A DNA stretch of 64,000 bases. Source: Aspidapion aeneum (lineage: Eukaryota > Arthropoda > Insecta > Coleoptera > Brentidae). The stretch covers positions 62,472,366 to 62,536,365 of the forward strand of contig OY755038.1 in NCBI GenBank assembly GCA_963576565.1, written 5' to 3'. The notes beneath the pieces are model-generated. The model made no database searches, was not told the DNA's origin, and saw only the letters and a program-made list of their open reading frames with translations. The translations under genes were made by a program, and so were the position numbers. Below are positions 1-10,985 of this stretch, piece by piece (the first letter of the stretch is position 1; the number at the start of each line of letters is the position of its first letter).

Positions 1-92
1 TTGCATACTCAACTACCTACAGCGCCTGCACTAACTCGTTTGTTTCGGCTTAGGCGTTTTCGTTTTGGACATATAAATAATTGTCTATATAT
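1..92. repeat. Edge of a dispersed repeat
   Basis: Positions 1-38 match, on the opposite strand, a stretch at 14574-14606 (shared core TAGTTGAGTATGCAA plus a GCAGGCGC block). Positions about 48-92 resemble 58790-58836 (shared CTTAGGCGTTT followed by ATATA-rich DNA). I see no coding potential. The element is cut by the window edge, so its class is unknown. Confidence 0.5.
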
Positions 93-97
93 ATATA

Positions 98-330
98 CCG
101 GGTGGGGCAAAAAAAAACCGGACAATACATGAATAAACGAGCATCTTTGAAGGGTGCAATTTAATTTCGACCGCCATCTTGGATTTTGATATGGCGCGGC
201 GGACCGAAAAAGATATTTAGATAAAACTCTGAATAATTCTCTGCCAAGTGCAGTTTGTCCCATTAAAATCGATGATATACTTCAAAAGTTATATTGAAAA
301 AAAATTGTCCGGTTTTTTTGGCGCACCCGG
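98..330. mobile_element. Small foldback MITE of the CCGGGTG family (233 bp)
   Basis: The element starts CCGGGTGGGGCAAAA and ends with the inverse (TTTTTTGGCGCACCCGG); the inverted repeats are about 29 bp. TA dinucleotides lie at 96-97 and 331-332, fitting a TA target duplication of the Tc1/mariner type. The interior (GACCGCCATCTTGGATTTTG, plus a CGTTTATTC motif on the other strand) matches the terminal units of the 3.8-kb foldback at 45994-49812 and the 1.35-kb copy at 62060-63405. It looks like a minimal derivative of those. It is non-coding. Confidence 0.75.
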
Positions 331-479
331 TATACATAGACTAATAATTTCTAAAATACAATAAATAATCAAAAATATCTTTGATTTCCATAATATATGC
401 CCAAGAAGAAAGGGTAAAAAAGACGTTGGATGGTTTTTAGATCGAGTGGCGCACTTTTTACACCGTAGCGACTACTTAA

Positions 480-788
480 GTGTTTAATTAATAAAAAAAT
501 TTAATTGGCAAAAAACTGTCATTAGCATTAATGTAATTTGATCAAAATCTAATCAACTCGTGAGTGTCGAACACTATTTTACCTGAAACTTTTATGAACA
601 TCGGTTTAGTGGTTTAGGAGCTATCGTGTGACGGAGAGGCATACGCACACACACAGGCAGACATCACGACGATATTGGTAAGATAGGTCAAAATACACCC
701 AAATAACAAATTTTAGGCGTTATCTCAAAAAAAATAGTTTCGTCGAAAATAATACCTTCACTACCCATTGCTGCGCGAGCTAGGAAGG
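480..788 (+). mobile_element. Truncated MITE, CCTTCCTAGC family, copy 1
   Basis: The block running from ACTGTCATTAGCATTAATG through CACACACACAGGCAGAC to GCTAGGAAGG followed by TA is shared with 23400-23760, 34677-35125 (minus) and 55057-55522. The right end GCTAGGAAGG-TA is present. The left inverted end seen in the 55-kb copy is missing, so this copy is 5'-truncated. It is non-coding. Confidence 0.65.
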
Positions 789-1039
789 TAAAGAAATATT
801 TTCAGGGGACCCAAATTTAACCGCAAACCAAAAAATCGCTTTCCAATTTTGGCCAAATAGTTTAAAAAATGGTTTTGAATTTAAGCAGCCAAAATCTTTG
901 AATTTGCCCGACCACTATAAGATTTGGATATTTTTTTATAAAAACTAAAAAATATTCAACTTTAGATGCCTTAATATATTTTAAAAAATTACACTCTTTT
1001 AAGGCTGGTCTATAATAGTAAAATAAAGATTTTTGCAAC

Positions 1040-1241
1040 CCAGTAAAATGTTCACCATTTTGGATCCGCCACTCTTGAAATAAAAAACGTAATTGAAATA
1101 AAATTTCGGACTTCCATTCAGTTTACACTTGATAACGGTTAGAGATACTTACTAACCGAAACGTCGTGTTTTAAAATAAATAAAGACAATGGAAGTCCGA
1201 AATTTTATTTCATTTACGTTTTTTATTTCCAGTAAAATGTT
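1040..1241. mobile_element. Inverted-repeat element flanked by 13-bp direct repeats
   Basis: CCAGTAAAATGTT occurs at 1040-1052 and again at 1229-1241. Between them are inverted arms: the left arm runs about 1077-1119 and contains AAATTTCGGACTTCCATT; the right arm (about 1185-1228) is its inverse. The arms also match the small palindrome at 30004-30077, so this is a dispersed family. A 13-bp flanking repeat is longer than is usual for a DNA transposon. It is non-coding. Confidence 0.55.
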
Positions 1242-1530
1242 GTTGGAAAAAAATCTTATAGCATATACAGAAAGAATTTTTGAAATCGCCCTATATTTGA
1301 TAAAATTATTCGAATATGGTTTTTGAAGAGGGTGTGGGGGAATGACAGAAGGGGCGATGGGTGGAAGCAAGGAGGACTACAAAGTAGGAATTAGTAACGT
1401 AAAGTAATTATCCGATTGCAAAATGATAATTATTTATCCGCTTGCAAAATGATCTTTAGAATATTTTTAAGTTATTATATTATGTTTGTATTCAGGAAAT
1501 ATGTGGAAAATATCTAAAAAAATCTTAGCT

Positions 1531-1578
1531 TCGGGGGGGCCCGAGCCCCCCCCCCCCCCCCCCTTATATACGCCACTG
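1531..1578. mobile_element. Truncated hAT-like MITE end (G/C runs, CGCCACTG)
   Basis: A G-run and a long C-run are followed by ATACGCCACTG, the same right terminus as the 35987-36072 element. No left end CAGTGGCG is visible, so only one end remains. Confidence 0.45.
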
Positions 1579-1799
1579 TGTCTATCCATAACAAGTGTGT
1601 TGCTTTTACCACAAACGAGTATAATATAGGTAGTTTACATTAAAAGCGTCTAGAGCAACCACGGAACTGTAACATAAAAGAGCAACACAAACATTTGAGC
1701 ATAGAGAACTAAATATAATGTAAGATACAAAAAAGCGCAAAGTAATTAAATGAAATTTTTGTTTGTTAATTATTTTTATAAGAAGTACTTCATATGCAT

Positions 1800-2180
1800 A
1801 ATTTTTTCCTACCACTACACATGAAAATGATGGATTTCACACCATTTTCATCCTCAGAAAACGTTAGATTTCACGTATGGACAAAAATTTTTCTGCACAT
1901 GAAAAAGTACTTTTCGCACATGTATGGAAAATATGTACAATGGCGCTAACTGCCACAATGTTTTTCCGCACATGTGTTGCAAACTATCTTTCCACACGTG
2001 TGCGGAAAAGCAGTTTCATTTGATTTGTGCAAAATTGAAGAACCGTTTTTATAAAAATGAGTATAGCTCATCAGTGTTCGTAGGAAAGATAGCGTACACA
2101 ACTCGATAGAAAGTAACTTTCTTACACTCGCCTGTTGTTTCACTCGGCTGGCGCCTCATTCTCAACATTCACGCTCGTGT
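1800..2180 (-). repeat. Dispersed repeat, inverted partner of 28483-28815
   Basis: Read on the minus strand, this block aligns over about 380 bp with 28483-28815. Shared landmarks are TTCACACGAGCGTGAATGTTG, GTGAAACAACAGGCGAGTGT, repeated ATGTGCGGAAA motifs and AACGTTTTCTGAGGATG. This copy holds several extra ATGTGCGGAAA-type units. The apparent ORFs here are spurious. The class is unknown. Confidence 0.6.
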
Positions 2181-2990
2181 GAAATTTGTCACTGTCTTCT
2201 CTTGTTCATATGTAATAGACTATTTCGTTTTTAACCCCACCATATGAATAATAAGGTTACTCGTTCCAGACCTTACTAACTAGAAACCACAAAAAGGGTC
2301 CACTTATTACAAAATAAGAATGAAACTGCGCCTCCTTTCAAGGGTCAGTCCCAATCCTTTTTCGTTGTTTAGGGATAAAAACATAAAAGATAAAAGTGTC
2401 ACTGTTTATCCCTGGGATGAACAGGGATGGATCAGGGATAAAAAATTAAAATCAGGGATGAAAAGTGACAGGTGAGGAATTACAAACCTGGTTTTTAGCG
2501 CATTTGATATTTTAGACAAGTCATTCTTATTTGATTAAACAATCGTTTATTAACACTATTTTTATACACCCCACGCTTTTACCTTAGTCTGTTAAAAGTC
2601 ACGTTAGTGTACTTAAATTTTTTTAGTTTTTTATACAGCTGATGATTTCAGTTGAACCGTTTAACTTAAAAGTGTTTTACGTATTTTTGAATTTAATATT
2701 TGGCTAAATAAAAAGTTTAAAAAATTCAGACAAATAAATGTAAAAATAACTAAATGCAAAATTTTTAAGTAGTTATACTACTACAATGAAAAAAAAACAA
2801 ATAATATATAAAACTAAAAAAAGTTATGAAATATTCTTGAAGATCAGTTTCTAGTTAGTTAGGTATCTATTTATTTATTTAATTTAATTTTGGATAATTT
2901 TGAAGTAACCAAGTGCTTATTTGTTTTTTAAAAGATTTTTTTGACCTTTTGTTCAGTTCAGATGGTAGCAGGTTAAAGAGTTCTTTTCCA
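2181..2990. other. AT-rich non-coding stretch
   Basis: I see no gene here. There are short runs of repeated GGGATGA / AGGGATAAAA around 2385-2470 (consecutive AGGGAT motifs), and otherwise low-complexity AT-rich DNA. Confidence 0.5.
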
Positions 2991-3310
2991 ATGTATGTTT
3001 TTCTGTACATTTCTCGAGTTTTTTTGAACATTTTCCGTGTTTTTCTGACCATTTCCCCAGTTTTCCAGGATTTCCGAAAATTTTCCCAGTTTTTCCGAGC
3101 ATTTCGCGAGGTTTTTCAAACATTTCTAAAGTTTTTTGAAAATTGTCTGAGGTTTTCTAAACATTTTCCGAAAATTTCCCGAGTTTTTTCTAACATTTCT
3201 CGAGTTTTTTGAAAATTTTCCAAGTTTTTCCAAACATTTTCCGAGTTTTTCCTGACATTTCTGAAAATTTCTTGAGTTTTCCCAAAAAAATTCTGAGTTG
3301 TCCGAAAAAT
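2990..3310 (+). repeat. Degenerate minisatellite (TTTTCCGAACATTTCCGAG-like)
   Basis: About ten diverged units of a monomer resembling CATTTTCCGAGTTTTTC, spaced at about 30-33 bp. The repeat gives a long open frame rich in Phe, Ser and Arg (residues like FSKHFPKISRVFSNISRVF), which is an artefact and not a gene. Confidence 0.75.
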
Positions 3311-4214
3311 TTTAAAGTGTAAGGACTGTACATTTGCCTCTGGCCTTAACTCTTGGAAGTCAGAAAATATATCTACTTTTTCTTACCTACATATCTATGC
3401 CTACACTGGGCAAGACGCGTCCACCCCTACAGAAGGTTGCATGTATACTGAAAGGAGTGACTGAAAGATTTTTCCAAATGATTTTGAATTAAATAAAATA
3501 TCGGCAACACTGCACTATGGAGTAATCACAGGGGCAAAAACGCTTCCTCTCTCTTTTTTCCTATGTAAATTATTGCATAAGAAAAAAAAGACAGAGCGAG
3601 CATTGGAGTTCATGTGGTTACCTGCTATTACCAAACGAATAGCGACATCAGCGCCCTCACCGGTCGTCACCGGCTGATTTCAAAGGTCCTCAGTGCGTGA
3701 ATTAAAGAGTATGCTATTGGCCTAATGAAAGCTGAGCGTCTATTATATTATTAGTTTATGGTTCTCACCAAGGTTTTCACAATTGGTGTACACATTTTTC
3801 ACAATCTTGTTACAATCCTTACACAATATATCACAATCCTTCACAATCTTTATTTATTTATTAATAGGTTTCTCCAGTTTCAAAAACAAAAAATTATATC
3901 TAATTGTACCAAAGTTTCTAATGATACAAGTACAAGAAAAATAAATTAGCTCAAATATCTGAAAATTACCAAACGACAGAATGAAAACACTTCATCTGTG
4001 ATTCTGTACCATTCTTTTGAATAAAGGTGTGCTAAAAAAATCAACATTTATCATATTGTGTGTTTAGAGGGTTGTTTAAACCATAGTTTGTTCTATGTTG
4101 CTCAGTCCTGAACATTAGAGGATCCTCTCTGAGTCTTCTTGAGGGCACATAAAAACTTAAATGTGACGAAAGTTCAGGACATGAAATCTGACCATTTACA
4201 AGCCTATGATGATG
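3311..4214. other. Non-coding stretch with one short hairpin
   Basis: There is no supported gene. A hairpin lies at about 3545-3600 (CTCTCTCTTTTTTCCTATG pairing with CATAAGAAAAAAAAGACAGAG-like sequence). Short CACAATC repeats occur at about 3778-3848. Confidence 0.4.
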
Positions 4215-5560
4215 ATTCAAAGTAACTCTTGGGGTACCTCAGGGTAGTGTGCTAGGGCCACTGTTATTTTTAATTTATATAAATAACATTGTTCAAATAA
4301 TAGGTAGATGCAAAATAAAATTGTTTGCTGATGATACTTTGATGTTTATAGCTGGAAAAATTTTTAATGAAATAATAGATATATTAAATGGGGATTTATT
4401 AAAATTGAATGGATGGTTAAATCAAAATGTGTTAAAAACAAAAGCCATGATATTTTGGAAAAAAGATTTTGATCTCAATACAATAACTATTAATATAGAT
4501 GGAGAAAAAATTGAATTGGTAAATGACATGAAGAATTTGGGGGTCATTATTGACAAAAAATTAAATTTTAGAAAGCATGATGAGCTGATTATCTTGCGAA
4601 AAAAATTGGGAAAAAATTGGGGGTGTTAAGAAGAGTAAACAAATTTATTAGCAAACAAACAGCATTAATAGTTTACAATACGATAATCCTACCACATTTT
4701 ACATATTGCTCTACAATCTTTAATTTAATGAATAACGAAGATCTTAATAGGTTCGAAAAATTACAAAATATTGGCATGCGAACAATTTTAAGAAAAAACC
4801 GATATACTAGAATAGAACATATGTTAAATGAGCTTCAATGGTTAAATGTAAGGAAATTTTGAGAGTTTAATGTAATTCTTTTTATTCACAAATTAAAGAA
4901 TAATCAACTACCTAATTATTTGGACAACAGATTGATAAATGTCACAAATGTTCATGCCTATGCAACAAGGAATAACTGCAATTTTTATTTAAATAGTATA
5001 AATACTGAGTTAGGATATAAATCATTGTTTTATAAAGGAATCAGATTGTATAACAAATTACCCTTATACATTAAAAATTGTAAATCAAATAATATGTTTA
5101 AGAGAAAACTTAAAAATTACTTGTTGCCTAGTCAGTTTGTAAGCCTGATTGTTTAGGTAAACCCTTGGTACCATATATTATATTATAATATTATTTTAGT
5201 CTACATATTATTTTTGGTGTGTTTTAGTCTAGTATTGTTATTTTCTTAGGCTAAGATTAAATTGTATTTTAAAGTACACAGTGTTAGTACCTGATGAAAC
5301 TGTGTGTTGCTATTATTCTTTTAGTAGGTAGGTATATTTAGTTCTGTTCGGAATAAAAGGAATGCTTGTTTGTTTTCAGATTTTTCACGGTATTATGCCT
5401 AGTTTATAAATATACCTACATAATAAGTCAATAGTTATTAGTATCATGTTTGGAATTATTATGTTTTATTAACATTAACATTTAAATGTATTTTTTTTTA
5501 TATTAATGTTTGTATTATGAAATAGCATAATTTGCTAATAAAGATTTATTCATTCATTCA
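4215..5560 (+). mobile_element. 5'-truncated non-LTR retrotransposon
   Basis: The element begins abruptly inside a reverse transcriptase domain and runs through the RT C-terminus to a 3' end with AATAAA at 5537-5542 and a short ATTC tandem tail at 5551-5560. The 5' truncation and the simple-repeat tail are hallmarks of target-primed insertion. The CR1/Jockey-type group is likely from the RT style and tail, but I cannot assign a clade. Confidence 0.8.
4217..5155 (+). pseudogene. Reverse transcriptase C-terminal half, frameshifted
   Basis: The translation opens with VTLGVPQGSVLGPLLF (RT motif B, PQGSVLGP) and continues with the catalytic motif FADDT. LGVIIDKKLNF follows, then in a second frame LIVYNTIILPHFTYCSTIF, and in a third frame the conserved tail (YATRNN, KSLFYKGIRLYNKLP, FKRKLKNYL). 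The three pieces (4217-4627, 4617-4860, 4863-5155) lie in different frames or are separated by stops. The N-terminal endonuclease and RT motif A are absent because of truncation. It is inactive. The family is clear; the exact clade is not. Confidence 0.85.
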
Positions 5561-5597
5561 TCTGTTGAATTGTTCTCAAATAATTCCCATTTCATTA

Positions 5598-7303
5598 ATA
5601 TATGGGTGAATATCTGGAAAGTGACGGATTTTGATGTGACCTACACAAAAACATGTTAAAACATTTTTTTAAATATAAAACTAATTTTATTTTTATAGTT
5701 CTATTAAATAACTAACAAGCAAGTTCATTTTTGGAAGATTATAAAAAATATTTCCTTTAGATAACAGAGGTTTTATGTAACAATCGTCAGTAACCTGGAG
5801 TGTCACCATTAGAATTTTACTATATTTTAATTAAATTATGTTCTTATAATTATTTATTGGAATAATTTCTTAGTAAACATTAAAAAACAACCTTTAGTTA
5901 TATAAATAGTCAATACCCACAATTGTTTTAAAGTTACTTGTTTTTAAATATTCAAATTTTAACTTTGTCACCAAAAATTGCAAGTCAAAAAGAGCTCTGT
6001 GATTCGGAAAACGCGTGAACGGTTTAATTTGATGTCACACGTCTAAGACAGTGGGTGTGTCCTTTAACCGATCCATACTCGTGTGTGTAACCTTCAGTTT
6101 GATCAGTAACCTGGTAAGTTTTGAAAAGGTAGAACAACAAAAAAACAATTTAGAAAATGGTGAAACATAATTACAATAGGATACACTTTTTGAGTTTTCT
6201 TGTTTATTAGACTCAATTTTAGTAGTATTAATAATATCTGACAAAACGTGACAAAATCGTCAGTTACCTGTGCATCAGTTACCTGTTAGAATACTTACAG
6301 GTTACTGACCTGCTCTACAAGTAACTGACTCACTAGCTTCACATGTTCTGTCTAACTATCTAACTAACTATCTAACTATCAAATCTTGTGAAGCGTTTTT
6401 GAAACACTTCCCATTATCCGATTTGGATGAAACATGACAATACAACATTAAGAAAAAAATATCCCCCACCCCTATACCATCGAAGAATTTCTTTGATGCC
6501 TGTACCCATCCCTTTTATAGAAAAATTTGATTTTGACACACTTCCCGTTATCCGATTTGAATAAAATTTGGTATACACATAGTGGTCCGATGATAATACA
6601 TCAATAAGAAAATATATCCACCCACCCCTACCCCCACCCTCTTCCATAGAAAAATTTGTTTTTGACACACTTCCCGTTATCCGATTTGAATGAAATTCGG
6701 TATGCATAAAGTGATCCGATGACAGTACAATATTAAGAAAAAAAATATCCTCCCACTCCTACCCCCACCCCCTTTCATAGAAAAATGCGTTTTTGACACA
6801 CTTCCCATTATCCAATTTGGATGAAATTTGGTATTCACATAGTGGTCCTATGACAATACAACATTAAGAAAAAATATCCTCTAACCCCTACCCCCACCCC
6901 CTTCCATAGAAAATGCGTTTTTGACACCCTTCCCATTATCTGATTTGGATGAAATTTGGTATACATATAGTGGTCTGATGACAATACAACATTGAAAAAA
7001 AAACATTCTCCCACTCCCACTCCTACCCCCACCCCCTTCTTTAGAAAAATGCGTTTTTGACACACTTCCCATTATCTGATTTATCAGTTACCTGTAAAGT
7101 GCATCAGTAACCTGCTATGCTAATATTAAAAAATGGTAAAAAAAAACAAAATATTTTAAAATTTGAACGTTTTTCCATGGCAACATGTTATTTGGTACTT
7201 TGGTCATATTTTCATTGATTTTTTTAATTTGTATATCAAGTTTCATGTATGTCCACAATTTTGGCTCCAAATCTGTCACTTTCCAGATATCTACCCATAT
7301 ATG
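5598..7303. mobile_element. 1.7-kb inverted-repeat element with CAGTWACCTG motif array
   Basis: The left end (5599-5631, TATATGGGTGAATATCTGG...) and right end (7269-7303) are inverted repeats of about 33 bp sharing ATATCTGGAAAGTGAC. The interior contains at least seven exact copies of CAGTWACCTG on either strand (5788, 6104, 6261, 6276, 6298 inverse, 7085, 7105) and a tandem array at 6400-7085. No transposase is visible. It is a non-autonomous DNA element; the flanks are AT-rich, so the target duplication cannot be decided (TA is possible). Confidence 0.65.
6400..7085. repeat. Tandem array, about 120-130-bp unit, 5-6 copies
   Basis: Repeated units each contain CACTTCCCRTTATCYGATTT, GAAATTTGGTATACACATAG, GTGGTCCGATGACAATAC and a CCACCCCTACCCCCACCCC block. 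The ORFs on the minus strand (containing GVGVG runs) are products of the array, not genes. Confidence 0.85.
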
Positions 7304-7659
7304 TTATATATGTTATAGTATGGTGCCCACACATTGGTAAAATCCTGGGTGTGCTTATTAGTAATTACTTGAATGAGCTCAATAAAGGTTAACTTTCTGT
7401 CTTTCTGTCAAACAGAACTCGTAGATCTCTGATGGTGTCACACCTTCTCTGTCTGAACCTCACACAGTCTATAAGAATTTGCTTGATTGTCTAAACTTGT
7501 AGAAAACTGGATGTATTTGCATTTTTTTGGGATTAATCTTACACACATAATCACACTGTGGGCCGAGCGGTGGGCTATTCACCCCTTGTTCCATTCCATC
7601 TTAGCGAGAGACAGTACAGATAAAGCAAATGTTGTACGAGTTTGATACTTTGTTTGATG

Positions 7660-7865
7660 CATGTATGTATGTATATTTTCAAAAGTGGGGGCAGGCCCTA
7701 CTGGACCTCCATGCACTGCAACCACATATGGATCTATTGTGCCCATGTACCTACATACTGAGTTTGACTACAGTGGCTTTTTTTTCCACCTAGCACATAA
7801 AAAAAACTCAGCAGATTAGAACAATAAATGATTTAGGCTTAACACTTTGGCTCAAACATATTGTT
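7660..7865 (+). repeat. Dispersed repeat copy A (GCAGGCCCTACTGGACCTCC)
   Basis: A direct repeat of about 205 bp shared with 8215-8425: (GTAT)n, then GCAGGCCCTACTGGACCTCC, GGATCTATTGTGCCCA and AGGCTTAACACTTTGGCTCA. It contains the short conserved core CACTGC.ACCAC..ATGGATCTATTGTG, also found at 12151-12190 and 23762-23803. Confidence 0.75.
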
Positions 7866-7977
7866 TGATGCATAGTCTGAACAGGGTGCTATAATAAGAA
7901 AAAAATGGATACAGTCCACTATCTGGAAGCAAAAAAGAAAAGTTTTTCCTCATTTTCCGATTATATTTTTACTAGTA

Positions 7978-8569
7978 CAGTAGAACCCCGATTATCTGTG
8001 CACGGATTATCCGGGCTGCGGATTATCCGTGCTATGATTTCCCATCATCGAAATTGTGTTTTTGAAGTTCTATCGAAATAGCGTTACCGGAAATCACTCG
8101 ACCAAAACCTTATGTAGAATTATATTTTTTGTTCTGTTATCTTCTTATGCAATACATACATCTAAACTTAGTTTGAACTTATGGGATCTTTTTTTTTTCT
8201 GTCATATTTTGAGTATGTATGTATGTATGTATTCAAAAGTGGTGGCAGGCCCTACTGGACCTCCATGCACTGCGACCACAAATGGATCTATTGTGCCCAC
8301 GTACCTACATACTGAGTTTGACTAAAGTAGTATATTTTTTTTCCACCCAGTACATGAAAAAACTCTGCAGATTACAACAATAAATGATATAGGCTTAACA
8401 CTTTGGCTCAAAGATATACCACTAAGGCCTCTGCATTATTAGCCATCATATTTTGAGTATACATAATATGTATGTAACATGTGATAAATGAATGTTCGGA
8501 TTATCCATGCTTTTCATTTATCCGTTTTTCGTCCGGTCCTGTGGAGCACGGATAATCAGGTTTCTACTG
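7978..8569. mobile_element. Tigger/pogo-like MITE (592 bp)
   Basis: The termini are CAGTAGAACCCCGATTATC and the inverse GATAATCAGGTTTCTACTG, with a TA at each flank (7976-7977, 8570-8571). The CAGT.GAACC..GATTATC end is typical of Tigger/pogo elements. Subterminal GGATTATCCG-type motifs repeat at both ends. The interior holds the second copy of the 205-bp repeat (8215-8425) and no transposase. Confidence 0.85.
8215..8425 (+). repeat. Dispersed repeat copy B inside the Tigger-like MITE
   Basis: Direct repeat partner of 7660-7865, preceded by (GTAT)n. Because it lies within a TIR-bounded element, it was either captured by the MITE or inserted into it. Confidence 0.7.
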
Positions 8570-9866
8570 TACAAGTACTAATTTAGACATTTTTAAGCTT
8601 ATCTATGGATTGAGCTGGTGATCAGGAAGGCTGGTGGTCAGCTGGACCAAATTTGTACACTATCTGACAGGACTTTGAAATAAATATTTGGTCCTGTAGT
8701 GTACTTTAGCATCCTGTATATTGTCCTGTGATGTTCTGTATAGTCTAGTAGTAGCAATTGCATGCAACCATTAGTACACAACCAATAACATGGACAACCA
8801 ATAGCATGCTGACAAATGCAAAGTTAAATCACTGGCAAAAATTTGTTCACCTGACTACACAAAAGCTAAAGACTTTGCAATGACTACACAGACTTTATAT
8901 TGATTACACAGATTCACGATGACTACACGGACTTCACGATTACTACAACACTGTGACTACACTACCTGTCCTTTCTTAAACCTAATTTTACATGTATTTT
9001 TTCCTTTTATCACAGATTTTTGTTGCTTACAATTTTTAAATGAATACTTCTCCCTTAAAGACTATTGTAACATGGTTTTGTGCTATATTTTTTGAAAATA
9101 TTTACTTTATTATTTTGGTTTTGTTGAAGCCTTAGAAACATGTATGACATTTAATTTTATTTTGTAGTAGAAATAACTTTTACATAAATACACATATCTA
9201 ACAAAACAGCTTGTAAGTCTGTTTTAATATCCTCTTTAGCCTTTACCCCTTTTTGTTTATAAAAAAAATATATTTATTTATTTATTTAGCATCAAACATT
9301 AACAGATGTAATATATAAAAAAAAATAGAAACTATAAACTAATATGTATCAATAAATTTTTAAAAAAATGTTTAAACTTAAATCTATGTGCTACCCTAGT
9401 GCACAATGGTATCTAAAGTATGTACTCTGTGTGCACTCTCTTACTTTATTATTTAGCAAATGGGATTATACACAGATACATATTTTCTGTTAAATTTTAT
9501 AGTTAATTGTATTATTATTTTGAAGTATTGAAAGTTTTATTTATTTATTTCATTTATGGTGCGGTTTTTTACTGATGTTAACAGAAATACTATACTTTAG
9601 GATATAAGCAATAAATATAAAACTGACATATAGTATGTTTAGGGGTCTGCCATGTGACATTTTTTGTGCAGCATTTCTTGTATTTAAGCCATGATTAATA
9701 GATTTTTATTGTAAAGAACTTTTAACATAAATCTCACTATTGATTTTAAAAATAACAGAAAATATGTTATCTAAATTTTGCAAACTTATGTAGTTCAGAA
9801 TGGAAATGACATCAAAAAACCAATAGCTATATAAAGTTTTACGGTTTCTGTAAATTTACAGGGTAG
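8570..9866. other. AT-rich non-coding stretch with a short minisatellite
   Basis: Imperfect GACTACACRGACTT-type repeats lie at about 8850-8965. The rest is AT-rich with no supported gene. Confidence 0.45.
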
Positions 9867-9942
9867 GGCCAATTCGCGGCAGCGGATTCGCCGCCGCCAA
9901 TTCGTCGCGGGCCAATTCGCCGCCGCCGATTCGTCGCGGGCC
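9867..9942. repeat. GC-rich tandem repeat
   Basis: About two copies of a unit of about 36 bp (GGCCAATTCGCCGCCGCC followed by GATTCGTCGCG), preceded by a diverged unit. It is a sharp GC and CpG-rich island of about 75 bp in very AT-rich DNA. The function is unknown. Confidence 0.7.
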
Positions 9943-10603
9943 ATAACATAAACATAACTCTTTTTTTCCTAAACCTTAACTCCCCTGTTTTCTTGTTATA
10001 TTAAAATCTGTGTTGAACCTAACCATATTCAGTTGATCGCGAATATATCCTAACTGGTCTCTATACCACCAACATTTTGCAAAAGAAAACTCCACAAAAA
10101 ATGCTTTTTCAATAAGTAGCTTTTCAAAAAACTAATTGATAAAAAAAGACAAAAAAAGGCTTTTTCAATAAGTAGTTTTTCAAAAAACTAATTTATAGAA
10201 AAAAAGAAAAAACATTTTTTTTACAAAAATTGTTTTTGAAAATAATTGAAGGGTGATCAGCTAAATCGAATTTGTACACCTACTGTGGGCAGCTAATCAC
10301 CCCTCGAAATTAACACTTTTTTAAAAAGTAGTTTTAGTTGTTTCAAAGAATTGTAAAAAAAACTACTACTAAATTTTTGTGTGGTTTTAAAGATATTTAA
10401 GAGATTTTCCACACAAATTATTACTCGAACCGCCTTTCGTATTTAAATTATGTCAGTAAGGTTTACTTCTCATGCTACAAAAATTTCAAAATTATACCCT
10501 TTGCAAACAAAATTGACGTGTTTTTCCAAAAACGTATAAGAAATTATTATTCTTATTAAGAATACATTCTCTAGAAGTTTTCAGAAATTGTTTTGTATTT
10601 TAG
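9943..10603. other. Probable intron of the LLPH-like gene
   Basis: AT-rich DNA ending in a polypyrimidine tract and TTTTAG acceptor at 10603. I looked here for the expected basic N-terminal exon of LLPH and did not find it. A small inverted repeat (GGGTGATCAGCT / AGCTAATCACCC) lies at 10253-10306. Confidence 0.4.
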
Positions 10604-10881
10604 ATGGAGAGGGTACTAGTAAAGCTCCCACAGAAGAAAGTCTAGTTATAGAATTCAATGCCGTAGCCAATGTAAAATCAGCAAAAGAAATCCAACAAGA
10701 GCCTACAGAAAGCGACAAAGTTAATAAAATGGACCTTGATGAAATAAAAAGTGAGTTTAACTCTAAAACCTTGCGAAATAAAAATGGCGCCTATCCTGTT
10801 TGGGTACATCCTAGGAAAATTAAGTCAAACAAGAAAAATAAGAAGAAGCAAGCTAAGAAGAAAGTTAAAAGAAATAACTAA
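10604..10881 (+). CDS. LLPH: Last exon of an LLP homolog (LLPH-like) gene
   Basis: LLPH is a small, basic nucleolar/nuclear protein; its mammalian and Aplysia members are linked to ribosome biogenesis and neuronal growth. The exon opens after a good acceptor (polypyrimidine tract, TTTTAG) with a split codon and encodes about 92 residues. The diagnostic stretch is KTLRNKNGAYPVWVHPRKIK followed by a Lys/Arg-rich tail ending KRNN, which parallels the KTLLDE.GQYPIWMNQR.RK tail of vertebrate LLPH. An acidic/Glu-rich segment (QQEPTESDKVNKMDLDEIK) precedes it. The frame is intact to TAA at 10879-10881. The N-terminal exon, expected to carry an SLRSKWKRK-type start, is not seen nearby. AATAAA at 10946-10951 fits its 3' end. 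Confidence 0.7.
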
Positions 10882-10945
10882 AATAATGTAGAAGCTGCTT
10901 TCTGCTTATTGTTTACATTTAATACACGGCCATTGTAAAGTTTTT

Positions 10946-10951
10946 AATAAA
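10946..10951 (+). terminator. Poly(A) signal of the LLPH-like gene
   Basis: AATAAA lies 65 bp past the stop codon, giving a short 3' UTR. The piggyBac-like insertion begins about 30 bp further on. Confidence 0.6.
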
Positions 10952-10985
10952 GGCTGCTATTGTTTAAATTTTTTCTTTAATTTAA

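Noticed and set aside
2913..3212. 99-residue open frame rich in Phe/Ser/Arg
   Set aside because: It is the translation of a degenerate minisatellite; the repetition is at DNA level and there is no start context or domain.
6414..7072. Minus-strand frames with GVGVG and repeated SVSKT motifs
   Set aside because: Products of the tandem array at 6400-7085; frames shift with copy number.
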